Notes: generated by a model from the sequence alone, not told the origin. A stretch of 64,000 bases of DNA from Heterohyrax brucei (GCA_028571685.1 CM053162.1:70606351-70670350), one strand, 5' to 3'; shown: positions 1-11,284, counted from the stretch's first letter. A program made the numbers and translations.

Positions 1-655
1 CCTGCTAAATTGCTAGAGAGGAGAGTAATTTTATGTAAATGTAAGTAATTAATCAGACAGCATCTAGAAGCCAAACAGGCAATGTGAAGCAGTATCCTTT
101 GGGGGGAAATTGCTCTCCTCTGATTAAAAAAGGACCATCACGCAGCGGGCAGACCTGCTTTTGTTTCTGACTTTTCCCCAGCTGTCGGGAGTCAGACGAA
201 AGCTTCCCTCACAACTTAGAGGCGGAGCTCACTAAAGCCCCTGGCTAAAGGAGAGGTAAGGAATCCACCTGTGGGGGCTCTGCAGGGAACTCAGAGCTGT
301 GGCCTGATGTCTGATGAACTTGTCATAACTGAGGTTACAGGACACTCCGAACTTGAGAGTGATGGCTTCGTGCACACACCTTTTCTGTCCCAGCCTTCAG
401 TCCCTTCCTCTGAAATGACCTTTCTACCGGCTGGGCACCATCCCAGGTGGAGCAGGAGGGCTGCCCCGTCATGTTCTGACCCCAAGGTTGTGAATACGCC
501 CCCCGAATCTCACAACGTCACTCCCCACCTTCAGGGACAGGTTCAGACAGGGGGTGAACAGAACCTTCCCGGCTTCTTTACTTGGGAGAGAAGTCCTTAT
601 TCCAGGGAGGTGCTAGCTGCTGGGAAGCATAAAGGAGCCGTGGCGGTGCAATAGA
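1..655. other. Unassigned sequence, no gene recognised
   Basis: I recognise no repeat family and no conserved coding pattern here. An open frame of about 127 codons on the plus strand from 271 has no domain I can name, and shorter minus-strand frames overlap it, so I treat it as chance. There is no convincing splice-site or promoter context. Confidence 0.4.
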
Positions 656-660
656 AGGTT

Positions 661-862
661 GTGTTGTGGGATAAAGAGATGCATAAGTGCTTGGATGACA
701 CTCGTCGTTTGGGGATTTGAACCCACCAACACTTCTGGGAGAGAAAAGACCCCACAATCTGCTTCCATGAAGATCACAGACTTTGAAACCCTACGGGGCA
801 GTCCTACTATGTCATAGAGGGTTGCCGTGAGTCGGAACATATTCAGTGGCACATGACAACAA
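661..862 (+). repeat. Old AfroSINE-type element, long form
   Basis: The copy is diverged. It keeps the central part (ATGAAGATCACAGACTTTGAAACCC), typical of the longer SINE form that has extra sequence between the tRNA-like head and the tail, and the tail GGGTTGCCGTGAGTCGGAAC. The head is eroded, which suggests an older insertion than the short-form copies nearby. Confidence 0.6.
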
Positions 863-1240
863 GACGTCACGGAAGCTTATGGCTGTCACTGGTGTCTTTC
901 CCACCCCCCGGGGCGAAGGCCTGACAGAGAATAAAGCCAGCAGATAAGAAAGCAGATCCCAAAGATGAAGCAAGAGCAGCAGCGTCCTGCAAGACCCTTG
1001 TGCTCCTGGTCCATGTTTGCCTGTCACCCACGCAGCTCACAGACTCCAAGCAAAACCACACTTAATTTTCTTAAACCACTTTGAGTTGAATTTCTGTTAC
1101 CTCTAACAGCAGGTGGCCTGATTAATACAATGCAGATGTTTTCAAAGATAACTTAGGTTCTCAGAGTTGAGGATTATATTAACTACTGACTGCTTTTATG
1201 TATTTAATAAAAATGTTTTAGCCCTACTGTGTGCCTGTTA
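863..1240. other. Unassigned sequence
   Basis: Moderately GC-rich to about 1030, then AT-rich. No family or gene recognised. Confidence 0.4.
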
Positions 1241-1397
1241 GAAGCCCTGGTGGTGTAGTGGTTAAGTGCTACATCTGCTAACCAAAAGGCTGGCCAGATC
1301 TGCCAGGTGTTCCCTAGAAGCTCTATGGAGCGGTTCTACTCTACCTTATGGGGTCACTGCGAGTCAGAATCGACTCAATGGCAGTGGGTAGGTAGGT
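1241..1397 (+). repeat. AfroSINE, nearly full length
   Basis: It starts GAAGCCCTGGTGGTGTAGTG with the A-box-like GTAGTGGTTAAG. A B-box-like segment follows, with a small deletion around 1293. The tail is GAGTCAGAATCGACTCAATGG and runs into short GGTA repeats. Sense orientation is given by the tRNA-like head at the left. Confidence 0.9.
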
Positions 1398-2336
1398 GAG
1401 ACTGTTACTATGCAAGTTCCTGAGAATAAAAATATAAATAAAGTGTAACATTGCCTTCATAGAGTACACAATGAGAAAACAAAGCCAGTAAGAGAAGATT
1501 CTTAAAAATCAAACAGGTTGGATGTATTTCTGTAGTAAGTGTGCATATCTTAATTTTAATCAGATGTTTTAAAATATTTGAAGCAATCATCATATTTCAA
1601 GCCAAAATGCACAAGATGCTCTGTAGAGAAGTTTTTACTTGCTTAAATGTGCCTATTTTTTTTGAGGGATATAAGATGGCTGGATATATATTAAGTTTAC
1701 AATAAAAATACATTTAAAAACGCAGGTACAGACTATTTATAAAACATTATACAAAAGAATGTGTGGGAATCTAGCCAGAGCAGTTCCTAAAGACAAATTC
1801 ATTGCAGTAGGGACATTCATTGTTGAAGAAAAGAATGAAAATGGATTAACTAAGAATTAAACTTTAAAAAGGAGAAAAAGAAAAGTCTGGAGGTACAAGA
1901 AAGATGGAAATAATGAGATCAGAAACTAACACACTTAAAAACAGGATGAAAAAGTGATATTGAGATATTCGGGTCAAGTTTTCTAAGTATAAGCAGTGAA
2001 ATGCACAAATATGATGAGTCCGATCAAAAAGAGAAAACACAGTTATAGAACTGAAATTAAAAGAGATTCAAAAATTATGAAAGAATATCATACACAACTT
2101 TAATTGGAATATCACAATGAAGTTGATGAATCTAGGGGACAAAATAATTACTCCATATTGAATCAAGAATGAGTAGAAATTCAAATACACCAAACACGAT
2201 TTCTGGCAGAGCAGGCTTTGAACAAATTGAATGAAGGACCGAGAAGAATTAGTACAGGTGGCAAAGTATGATGTTTAAATGACTTTTCATGAGAGTTTCA
2301 TTTTGAACTCCCAAGGAATTAACATCTACCACGTTA
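1398..2336. other. Unassigned AT-rich sequence
   Basis: The stretch is A-rich on the plus strand with many AAAA and GAAA runs, as in heavily decayed LINE sequence. I cannot assign it to a family by eye. Confidence 0.35.
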
Positions 2337-2337
2337 C

Positions 2338-2437
2338 ATCCACCAGGTGCTCTGTGAATACTCTAGGGGCCAGTTCTACTCTGACCCCTAGGGTCGTCAT
2401 GAGTCGGATCTGACTCCACAGCACTTGGCCTTTGGAC
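2338..2437 (+). repeat. AfroSINE fragment, CACTTGGC-tail subtype
   Basis: Only the right-hand two thirds remain (from CACCAGGTGCTCTG). The tail reads GAGTCGGATCTGACTCCACAG then CACTTGGC, a variant also seen at 16575, 29553 and 30985 and distinct from the common CAGTGGGT ending. Confidence 0.75.
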
Positions 2438-2785
2438 ATTACATACGTTGTTTCAGAATGACAGAAATGTATGCAGTCTACAATGTGAAACTAGATTAAC
2501 AAAGAGCAAATCCAACAGACACCCACAAAAAAAATTACAAACAAATTTTACTTATGAATATATAGTAAATAAAATAGAAAAGTAAGTTTCTATTTATGAT
2601 TACATCTCATGAAAACAGATGGTAAGATTTACATTAAATTTAAAGCCTTAATATTTGGGTTGTCCGGCTTTACATGCAAACTTTGGGGCAAGAACAAATT
2701 TGATTTGGGTGTCTCAAGAATGCATCTCAAAGAGATGGGAAATATTTTCTACAAAAACCAAAACAGAAGTATGAGAGTTGTATGT
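2438..2785. other. Unassigned AT-rich sequence
   Basis: No repeat or gene recognised. The 77-codon frame from 2609 on the plus strand has no recognisable content. Confidence 0.35.
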
Positions 2786-3085
2786 GTCCTAGGCTGGATT
2801 CTCCAGAGAAGTAAAACCAGTAAGGTGCATAAATACATATAGGGAGAGATTTATATCAAGGAAATAGCTCACACAGTTTAGAGGTTAGAATGCCCCAAGT
2901 CCACGATAGAGGCTTCATGTAGCTGCAGGGGCTGGTGAACCCAAGGTTGGCGTGTTAGAGAGCAGGGATTTAGTTTACAGGCTGTGAAGACCCAGGAACA
3001 GCCAGATTGGCAGATAAGCTGCTAGCTCAGTTCCCAAGGACTGGCAAGCAGGTCAGGACCCAGAGCAGGCAAAGGCCAAAACATC
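2786..3085 (+). repeat. Probable interspersed repeat, LTR-like or DNA-transposon-like
   Basis: The left edge (GGCTGGATTCTCCAGAGAAG), the AGGGAGAGATTTATATCAAGG segment and the following GGCTCACA-like and CCCAAGTCCA motifs resemble a mammalian interspersed repeat I know only by pattern. I cannot name the family. It abuts the composite mariner on its right. Confidence 0.35.
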
Positions 3086-3089
3086 CACT

Positions 3090-3646
3090 TGAAGGTCTGA
3101 AAAATGTGTTCGCAAGCTCGCCCTGGAAAAAATGCTCCATACCTCATTGCTGAAAATCACTATAGTCACCTTAGAAGAACTGCCCTTGGGAAGCTACGCC
3201 ATGGTGCCAGAGCCTACTCTACCGTTCAAAGCAATTGTGGAACTCTTTTTCTGGAATGGCCATCAGAGCTGTAGCCCTATTACCCTTGATGTCCTGAATG
3301 TCATGTCTTTCTTTCAATGTTTCCTTTATCTTTGGGTAAAGAAAAAAAAGTAACTGGGGGCCAGTCATATCAGGTGAGTAGGAGAAGTTTTCCAATACAG
3401 TTATGTGTTCATTGGCTAAAAACTCCCTCACAGACAACCGTACAATTAAGTTTGTAAACTTGCCACCATGCCACCGTGTGCAGTGGCCATTCCAGAAAGA
3501 GTTCCAAAATTGCTTTGAAGAGTGGACTAGGCCCTGGTGTCCGTGCACAGCTTCCCAAGAGGTGTACTTTGAAGGTGACTGTAGTGATACTCAGCAATGA
3601 GGTGTGCAGCACTTAGAACAATTAAGTTTGTGGACTTCACTGTCAA
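3090..3646. mobile_element. Composite mariner-derived element, copy A (inverted 3' ends)
   Basis: The left part (about 3090-3440) is mariner sequence in minus orientation. Read on the minus strand, 3219-3548 contains a YSPD-like motif followed by KIKETLKERHD and an IPEKEFHNCFER-like C-terminus, the usual end of mariner transposases. The right part (about 3493-3600) is the same C-terminal region in plus orientation, reading IPFQKEFQNCFEEW and ending at FEGDCSDTQQ before a stop. Both outer edges therefore carry the transposase 3' end and terminal inverted repeat. Between them, 3447-3485 resembles the mariner 5' terminal repeat seen at 47265. The element is non-coding and must rely on outside transposase. 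Copy B at 28745 has the same build. Confidence 0.75.
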
Positions 3647-4028
3647 GCCTCACATACTCAGAAACAGGCCACATGTCCAATGAAACTCCCTTTCAGGTGA
3701 TTGGCTACTCAGGGGGGTGGTCACAAGTAAACACCGAGAATCAGGGTCTGGCCAAGGTGACATGCAATCCTGGCCATCACAGTCCAATAGGAGAAACGTG
3801 TCATGGGTAGTAAAAGAATAGTAATAAAGAAAAGATATTTATCAACAAAAAGAAAACAAGATAAATAGTGATTTTTAGCAAGCGCCCGGATCAGAAGTTA
3901 CAGGGCCAACTTTTCTTGTTACAGGCACTAATTTGTGGTCAAAGCGCTTCTTGCAATGAGCGTGGCTATCTAGCGGGCTCCCGGGCGAGAAGCAGGAGAA
4001 TTTATTCACCACCCTTAATGTTCTCGGT
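3647..4028. other. Unassigned sequence
   Basis: No family recognised. The middle (3800-3870) is A-rich. Confidence 0.35.
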
Positions 4029-4128
4029 GAGAGTGGTTCAAGCGCTCGCCTGCTGGCCGACAGGTGGGCAGGTCTCACCCAGTAGCAGCTCCTCAGGAGA
4101 AAGCCACAGCAATGTGCTTCTGTACAGA
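4029..4128 (+). repeat. AfroSINE long form, 5' half only
   Basis: GTGGTTCAAGCGCTCGCCTG followed by CCGACAGGTGGGCAGGTC matches the tRNA-like head of the long SINE form (GTGGTTAAGCGCTCGGCTGC), and GGAGAAAGCC matches its middle. The copy is cut off where the minus-strand RTE begins at about 4130. Confidence 0.55.
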
Positions 4129-4129
4129 T

Positions 4130-5515
4130 CTGTTGTTGAGTGCTGTAGAGCCTTTTCCAGACTCACAGCAACGCTGTGTACACAGAACGCAACACCGCCT
4201 GGTCCCGCCCAATTCTCACAGTCACGGTTATGCGGGAGCCCGCTGGTGTAGGCACTGCGTCAACCCGTCTCCTTGAGAGCATTCCTCCTTTTTGCTGGCC
4301 CTCCACTTTATCAAGCATGATGTCCTTCTCCAAGGACTTGTCCCTCTCGATAATACACCCAAAGTGTGGGAGACAAAGTCTCACCATCCTTCGTTCTAAG
4401 GAACATTCTGGCTGTACTTTTTCAAAGATAGATGTGTTCAGTCTTCTGACAGTTCCTGGTATATTGAATATTCTTTGCTGAATAGCATAATTCAAAGGCC
4501 CCAATTTTTCTTCTGTCTTCCTTATTCATTCTCCAGCTTTCACATGCATATGAGGCAATCAAAGGCACCAGGGTCTGAATCAGGCACCTTAGTCCTTACA
4601 GCGTAACGTCATTGCTGTTTGCAGCAGACTTACCCAGTGCGATGTGTCAATTGATTTTTTAACAGCTGCTTCCGTGGGTGTTGACTGTGGAACCACGTAA
4701 CATGAAATCCGCAAACACTTCAGTCTTCTCTCTGTTTGTCACAGTATTGTTTATTGATCCAGTTGTGTGGATTTTCGTTTTCTTTATGTTGAGGTGTATG
4801 TAATTCATACCGAAGACTGTGGTCTCTGATCTTCATCAGTAAGTACTTCGAGTCTTTTTCACTTTCAGCAAGTGAGGCTGTGTCATCTGCGTATTGCAGA
4901 TTGTAAATGAGTCTTCTCCCAATCCTGATGCCTCCTTCTTCTTCATATAGTCCAGTTTCTCAGTCTATTTGCTCAGTGTGCAGATTGATGGCATATATTG
5001 AAAAGATACAACCCTGACACACACTTTTCTTGACTTTAAACCACAGACTGTCCCCTAGTTCTGTTCGAGTAACTTCCTCTTACTCAAAGAATAAGTTCTT
5101 TATGAGCACAATTAAGTATTCTAGGGTTTGCATCTTTCCCAATGCTATCCATTATCTATTATGATCCACAAAGTTAAATGCCTCTGTGTAGTCAGGAAAA
5201 CACAGGCAGCATCTTTCCAGAATTCTCTGCTTTCAGCCAAGATTCTCCTCTGCTTCTGCCTTCAGCCTCTGACAGCTCCCTGTCGATACACTGCTGTGGC
5301 AGCTCTGTGAGGGAGCGTCAGCAAAATTTCACTGGTGCGTGATATTAACGATATTATTTGATAATGTCTGCACTCTGTAGGATCGTTGTTATTTGTAATG
5401 AGTACAGATACGGACCTCTTCCATCCGGTTGGCCGCGTGTCTGTCTTACAAACTTCTTGGCATACACAGTGAGCACCTCCAGCCCTGTATCATTGGTTGA
5501 AATAGCTCAGTTGTT
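4130..5515 (-). mobile_element. RTE/Bov-B-type LINE, 5'-truncated
   Basis: The sequence aligns by eye, in the same order, with the 3' half of the plus-strand RTE at 40746-43706. The 3' end lies at the left (about 4130). Moving right come the C-terminal region, the reverse-transcriptase core with its YADD catalytic motif (minus-strand codons at 4882-4893), then upstream RT segments to about 5515. RTE elements encode an apurinic-type endonuclease fused to reverse transcriptase. The endonuclease part is absent here. Many stops break the frame; the 113-codon minus-strand frame at 4163-4504 is the C-terminal piece with the LRLCLPHFG-type motif common to the family. Confidence 0.85.
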
Positions 5516-5519
5516 CACT

Positions 5520-5796
5520 GGGCAACTGTTTCAGAGGTAGGCTCCCAGATCCTTCTTCCTTGTCTGTCTGAGTCTGGAAACATCACTGAATCCTGTCCAC
5601 CAAGAGTGACGCTGCTGGTATTTGAAATACTGGTGGCAAACGTCCAACATCACAGCACAACGAGAGCCGCCACAGTACAACAGACTGACCGATGATGAGT
5701 GGCCCATAAAGATTATAGCCTTGGAAAGCCTGTGAGACAGTTCTGCTCTGTCCTTTAGGGTCGTCATGAGGTATAATCAACTCAGCAGCACATAGC
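5520..5796 (+). repeat. AfroSINE relative with 5' extension
   Basis: The right third (AAGATTATAGCCTTGGAAAGCC through GGGTCGTCATGAGGTATAATC) is the long-form SINE tail. The left part (GAGTGACGCTGCTGGTATTTG and on) is an extension that I have seen joined to this tail in afrotherian repeats. It follows the RTE with almost no gap. Confidence 0.5.
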
Positions 5797-6102
5797 AGCG
5801 ATGTTGCTCGAGAAGTCAATGCACTCAGCTGGTAGCGAGGATGCTGGAGATTCTAGATCACACCGTGGTGCCTAGGAAGAAAGACCTGGAGATCTACCAT
5901 ATTTTTATGCAAATAATGCACGCCTTCTGCAGTTGCTGGCCAACTGCCCTCCACCCGTGCGGTATTTTCCTAAGTGCCACTGCGCCCTAACAAGCCACAG
6001 AGCACTCACAAAAATACCTGCAGGAGGCAGGGGAGAAGGTGCAGTTGTCAAACAAATGTAGAAGGTGTACACCGTTTGCGTAAAAACACGAGACTTTTGG
6101 AA
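5797..6102. other. Unassigned sequence
   Basis: No family recognised. Minus-strand frame 5905-6108 has no recognisable content. Confidence 0.35.
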
Positions 6103-6182
6103 AATCAATCATTGAAAACCCTACGGAGCACAGTTCTGCCTTCACCTACACGGGGCCACCACGAGTTGGAATCAGCTTGAAA
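6103..6182 (+). repeat. AfroSINE 3' fragment
   Basis: ATTGAAAACCCTACGGAGCAC, then ACGAGTTGGAATCAGCTTGA, match the SINE body and tail. The head is missing. Confidence 0.6.
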
Positions 6183-6521
6183 ACTCCTGGTCTGACAACT
6201 GATTGCTTGTTGTTTGAGTAATGCGGGCAGCACAACAGTGACAGGTGGGTTATTAAAAGGAAAGAACAATTCCAATATCAAAATCGTAATACTCAGAAAT
6301 AAACATAGTTAGAATGGTACAGTCCCTGTATGAACGAAGTCAGAACCAAAAACAAAAAGACAGAAAGATTTGGGAACAAAAGAAAAGTATAAAAAAGAAA
6401 CAGGAAAAAGATTAATTTTATAAAGAGAATGACGTTCCCCAAATTAATTTTTATGTATGATAATATTTTGTAGCCAAAATTCCAAGAGGAGAATTTTGGA
6501 ATTATACGTAGACATATGGGG
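6183..6521. other. Unassigned A-rich sequence
   Basis: A-rich on the plus strand (6330-6430 especially). It may be decayed LINE or SINE tail. No assignment. Confidence 0.35.
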
Positions 6522-6677
6522 GGAAACCCGGGTGGCGTAGTGAGTTAAATGCTACATCTGCTCACCAAAAGGTCGGCAGTTCAAATCTGCCAGGTGCTCC
6601 TTGGAAACTCTATGGGGCAGTGCTATTCTGACCTCTAGGGTCGCTAGGAGTCGGACCTGACTCAACAGCAGTGGGCT
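6522..6677 (+). repeat. AfroSINE, full length
   Basis: Complete from GGAAACCCGGGTGGCGTAGT through the B-box-like GGTCGGCAGTTCAAATCTGC to the tail GAGTCGGACCTGACTCAACAG. A short CA tract follows at 6687-6701. This is one of the cleanest copies in the window. Confidence 0.93.
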
Positions 6678-6739
6678 GCATATGTATACACACACACACA
6701 CATACAGAGTTTGCTGGCAGGGGTTGCACTTTCCATTCC

Positions 6740-7139
6740 ATGCATTAATGAGTCCATTTAGCACATTTTAAAAACTTACTTCTGCCTGAGGACACTGTCC
6801 TACCGACCGCCTCTTCGGAGACCTCGCACAGAGTCTCCACATTAAGTACAGAATGTGAGTTACCCAAGCAACGCAATACAGGGCTTTCAGAAGTAGCTGA
6901 ACACAGCATGCCCCACGGCAACTGCTTGGCTGTGTGATTTCAAACCTATAATTGGATACGTTGTTAGGTTTTGCCAGACTTTAATGACCTCCATTCTGTT
7001 TATGACAAACATCAGAGAGGCACCCCTGGGGGAGCTGTATCAAGGAAGGCAGAGTGATGAGACTGGGTTTTATATATTTAGACTCGAGACGCAGTTTCCT
7101 CATTTTCAGGTTGCTCCACATTCCAGCACGTCAGAACTG
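6740..7139. other. Unassigned sequence
   Basis: No repeat or gene recognised. Confidence 0.35.
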
Positions 7140-7218
7140 TGTGTGCGCGCGTTGTGGTTGTGTGGAGACACGTGTGGTGGGTAGTGTGGGTGGGTGGGTA
7201 GTGTAGGTGGGTGGGTGG
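7140..7218. repeat. GT-rich low-complexity tract
   Basis: GTGTGTGCGCGCGTTGTGG and then imperfect GTGGGTGGGTGGGTA repeats, G-rich on the plus strand. Runs of GGG spaced by T or TA could support G-quadruplex folding, but that is inference only. Confidence 0.7.
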
Positions 7219-7510
7219 CGCCACATGAGGAGCTGTCAAAACAGAATCGTTGAGTTAGGGAAGGCTGGGGTGGAAGTCACAGCCAGACTGCCACTTGGGG
7301 GCTTCTCTTCTTCGTTAGCGCTGGGTTCCCGAGAGATGGCTAATGAAACACAAGGCCAAAGTGATGTCCATTGTCGCTGGTCTATAAGCCAGCATGAACT
7401 GAATGCCTGGCACCTATGACACGTTCTGCTAGGGAGCCTGAGGGACAATGTGGAAGCCTGCAGTCCACTTAAAAGACAAAACAATGCATAAATACACACA
7501 CACACACACA

Positions 7511-7706
7511 AAACTGCTGTGAAGTCAATTCCAGTTCATGGCAAACCGGTGGGTGCAGAGCAGAACTGAGCTCCACAGGGTTTTCAAGACTCTGCCTTTC
7601 CACAAGCAGAGAGGCAGGTCTTTCTCCCAAGTGTCCTCCAAGGCAGATTGGAGCTGGCGGCCTGTCGGGTCATGGTCAAACGCTTAACTGCTGGCACCAC
7701 CAGGGC
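7511..7706 (-). repeat. AfroSINE, long form
   Basis: Minus-oriented: tail at the left (CTGTGAAGTCAATTCCAGTTC), middle TTTTCAAGACTCTGCCTTTCC, and head at the right ending GGCACCACCAGGGCC. A short CA tract lies just left of the tail at 7496-7511, as expected for a simple 3' tail. Confidence 0.75.
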
Positions 7707-7751
7707 CTCTGACCTAGGAGCCAAAAAAAAAAATCACACCTACTGCTGCCA

Positions 7752-7806
7752 GTCTGATGCCACACATACAGGGTCACTGCGAAACAGAACCAGCTCAGTG
7801 GCAACA
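7752..7806 (+). repeat. AfroSINE tail fragment
   Basis: ACAGGGTCACTGCGAAACAG and AACCAGCTCAGTGGCAAC match the SINE tail. Short and diverged. Confidence 0.4.
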
Positions 7807-7824
7807 AACTACAGTGACAATCTT

Positions 7825-7917
7825 TATGGAAGCTGATTGCCGGGACCTTCTTCCATGGCACCACCAATCTTTTGGTGAGTAGGCTCATGCAACCCACGTG
7901 TGCCACCCGGAGACTTT
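7825..7917 (-). repeat. AfroSINE 5' part
   Basis: CAATCTTTTGGTGAGTAGGC and GTGCCACCCGGAGAC are the reverse complement of the SINE head. The tail half is missing. Confidence 0.45.
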
Positions 7918-7919
7918 GG

Positions 7920-8404
7920 GAAGACGAGACTGGCATAAATCAAACAGACAAGAGTGAAGCAGTCAGTGCCAGCTTCCCAGGGACACGTCCCCTAACTTCT
8001 CCAGACACAATGAAGATCTTGTCCAAGCTATTTACAGTACTCAGCACATTGCCTCACGTCCTTTGTGCTAGCTGACCAACCCCCTGAGGCCATCTACAGT
8101 CCATCCCCGGTGACCGACAGGTCCTGATGTGAGCTGGGTCGAAGGTACAGGGTTGCCTGCCTGCTGGAGGAGCCGTTCTATGACTGTCGGCAGGGAGGGT
8201 CAGAGGAGGAAGTCTCCCAGCAAGGGACCGAGACACCCAAGAAAGGCTTGTCACCCACTCTAGATGCCAGGATGCTTGCCAAGGGTCAGTACTAGACAAG
8301 CACGCTTTCAGTTCTTGGGGTTCTTGGAAAGCATCATAAAGGGCTCTTCTGCATCCCTGAAGAGAGGCTGACCTCTCCAGCTCCACTGGAGTGCGTACAG
8401 ACTT
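7920..8404. other. Unassigned sequence
   Basis: The minus strand has an open frame of about 125 codons (8054-8431) with no recognisable domain. It runs into the RTE 3' end, so I do not call it a gene. Confidence 0.4.
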
Positions 8405-11030
8405 GTTGTTGCTGTTGTTAGCTGTCATCAAGTTGGTTCCCGCTCACAGCAAGTAGGCAGTTAGGGTTTACTTAGTACAGACTTTCTGTTTGGGACAAAA
8501 GAAGACCTAGAAACAGTACTGGTCATGGTGTCACATGGTGAATGTACTTAATATCACTAAAGTGTACACTCAAAAATAGACAAAATCGTAAATTTTATGT
8601 TGTCTGTATCTGACCACAATGAGAACAAGCGAACAGTGCTGCTCCCGTCAGGCCTTGGTAGCTTCCCGCCCACCGCAACCCCGTGTGCACAGAGCGCAGC
8701 GCTGCCTGACCCCGCGGCGCTCGTCCCCGTGCCGGAGCCCACCGCCACAGCCCCTGTGTCAGCCCGCCTCGTTGAGGGTCTTCCTCTTTTTTGTCCATCT
8801 TGTACTTCACAAGTCATGGTGTCCTTCTCCAGAAACTGGTCCCTCCCAATCACACGGCCAAAGCGTAGGAGATAAAATCTCACCACTCTTGCTTCTAAGG
8901 AGCGTTCTGACTGTACTTCTTCCAAGACAAATTTACGCATTCCTCTAGCAATCCTTGGTATAGTCAATATTCCTCACCAGCACCGTAATTCAAAGGTGTC
9001 AGCTGCCCTCCAGTCTTCCTTATTAATTGTCCAGCTTTCACATGCATGCAAAAATACTGAAAATATTTCTTATTTCACACATTGAGCGAGTCTTTTGCAG
9101 CAGATTCACCCATCGCAATGCACCTTCTGATTTACTGTTTCCGCGGGTGTTGATTGTGGATACCAAGTAAAACCAAATCCTTGAAAACTTGAGTCTTTTC
9201 TCTGTTACGCTGTTGCTTGTTGATCCAGCTGTGGGGATTTTTGCTTTCTTTATGTTGAAGGCTGTGATCTTTGATCTTCATCAGTAAGTGTTCCAAGTCT
9301 TCTTCACTCTCAGCAAATAAGCTTGTGTCATCTGCATATTGCAAGTTGTATCAATCTTCCACCAGGCCTGATGCTGCATTCCTCTTTATGTAGTCCAGCT
9401 TTTCTGATTATTTGCTCAGCAAACAGATTAAGTGTGGTGAAAAGATACAACTCTGGTGTACCTGACTTTAGGCACACAGTGTCAACTTGTTCTGTTTGAA
9501 CAACCACCTCTTGATCTATATGTATAGGTTCCTCACAATCACTAGTAATCGATTTGTGAGTCCCCTTCTTTTTTATGTTATCCACAATTTGTTACATTCC
9601 ACAAAGTCAAACGGCTGTGCACAGTCAGTGAAACACTGGTAAACATTTTTCTGGTAACCACTGTTTTCTGCTGGGATCTGTTTGATACCAGGAATGATAT
9701 CCCTTGTTCCATGTCTTCCAAATCCGGCTTGAGTGCCGGCAGTTCCCTGCTCATGCACTGCTACAGTGGCTTTTGAATGATCTTCAGCAAAATTTTACTT
9801 GCATGTGAAGTTAATGGTATTATTTGACAATTTCCACCTTCAGTGGGATTACCTTTCTCGGGAACAGGCATGAAAGCGAGTCTCTTGCGGTTGGCTGGCC
9901 AGCGGGCTCTCTTCCAGATTTGTTGGCAGAGCTGAGGGGTCACCGCAGTGCTGCCTCCACTTGTGCCAACACCTCGCTTGGCATTCTGTCACTTCCCGGA
10001 GCCTCCTTTTTCGCCAATGCTTTTGGTGACGCTTGGGCTGCTTCCGTTAGTAGCATCGGCTCCTGATTACACACTACTTTCTGAAGCGGTTGAACTAATT
10101 CTGTTTGGTAGAGTGACTCAGCGTCTTCTTTCCATCTTCTTTTGATGCTTACTGTGTTGTATAATATTTTCCTAGCAGAATCCTTCAGTACTGCAACTTG
10201 AGGCTTAAAAGATCTCTAGCGCTTTCAGTTTGCAAAATGCCAAGTGTTTTCCTCCTCTTTAGATTTCTAACTCCAGGTTTTTGCACATGTCATGATAATA
10301 CTTTGTCTTCTCGAGCAGCCCTTTGAAATCTTCTGTTCATCTCTTTCACTTCGTCATTTCTTCCTTTTGCTTTAGGTACTCAACATTCAAGAGCAGTTTT
10401 CAGAATCTCTTCGGACACCCGATTTGGTCTTTTCTCTCTTTCCTGTCTTTTAACGACCTCTTGCTTTCGTCGCAGATGACATCCTTGGTGTCATCCCACA
10501 ATTCGCCTGGTTGCTGTCATTATTGTTCAGTGCGTCAAACCTGTTCTTGAGACGGTCTTTAAATTCAGGTGGGGTATACTCACGGCACACTTTGGTTCTC
10601 TTAGACTTTTTCTGGTTTTCTTCAGCTTCAACTTGAACTTGCATAGGAGTAATTGGCGGTCTGTTCCATAGTCAATTCCTGGACTTGTTATGAATGATCA
10701 TATTGAGCTCTTCTCTTGTCTTTTCTCACAGATGTAGTCAATTTCATTTCTGTATATTTGGTCCAATGAGGTCCACATGTATGTCACTGTTTATGTTGGT
10801 GAAAAAAGGTATTTGCAAAGAAGCAATCATTGACCTTGTAAAATTATATCATGTGATCGCCATCATCTTCACAAAGACCACAGTTTCCAAGTGCCAACCC
10901 CTCTTCTTTTTTCCAGCTTTCATGTTTCAATCACCAGTAATTATCAGTGCATCCCAGCTGCATGTTAGATTAATTTCAGACTGCAGAAGCTGGTAAAAAA
11001 AAAAAAAAAACTTCAATTTCTTCATTTTGA
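8405..11030 (-). mobile_element. RTE/Bov-B-type LINE, about 2.4 kb, split by a nested insertion
   Basis: The element has its 3' end at the left with a GTTGTTGCTGTTGTTAGCTG tail at 8405. It resumes at about 8677 after a nested piece and runs to about 11030 inside the endonuclease domain. The RT catalytic YADD is kept (minus-strand codons at 9327-9338, read YADDTSL). The 136-codon minus-strand frame 8557-8967 includes the C-terminal part. Around 10983 a run of 16 A replaces a shorter A run of the family. Stops and frameshifts interrupt every long frame. It is the second longest copy in the window. The stretch 8680-8770 is unusually rich in CpG for a decayed element. Confidence 0.85.
8455..8630 (+). 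mobile_element. L1 3'-UTR-like fragment nested in the RTE
   Basis: GTGAATGTACTTAATATCAC, then GTGTACACTCAAAAATAG, AAAATCGTAAATTTTATGTT and GACCACAATGAGAACAAG follow the order of the conserved end of mammalian L1 3' UTRs (TGAATGTACTTAATGCCACTG, TGTACACTTAAAAATGG, TAAATTTTATGTTATG). A diverged direct repeat flanks the piece: 8433-8452 and 8656-8676 share TCCCGC-CAC-GCAA. Confidence 0.6.
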
Positions 11031-11284
11031 GAGCATGAATATATATTAAAAATCAAATCCCTTCAGGGGACATCAACATCTTATAACTAATCACCATAGT
11101 GGCTGGCTTTCATTAGGTGATGACCCATCTCGGAAAGGAGAACTATGGTTGATCACAGCATTCTGCTATAAAATCAGATCTGGGTGGGATGTTTGACACA
11201 ACCGCAGTGACCTGAAGATAGGGCCTAGAATTAGGTTTGTAGGAAAACCACTAGAGTAGAATGTGGCGGTCAGGCTGTTACTGT

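Noticed and set aside
6522..6600. A-box and B-box motifs suggesting tRNA genes
   Set aside because: They occur in the heads of dozens of SINE copies. There is no complete cloverleaf and the sequences continue into the SINE body.
8054..8431. Minus-strand open frame of 125 codons
   Set aside because: It begins inside the RTE 3' tail and has no domain or conserved pattern.
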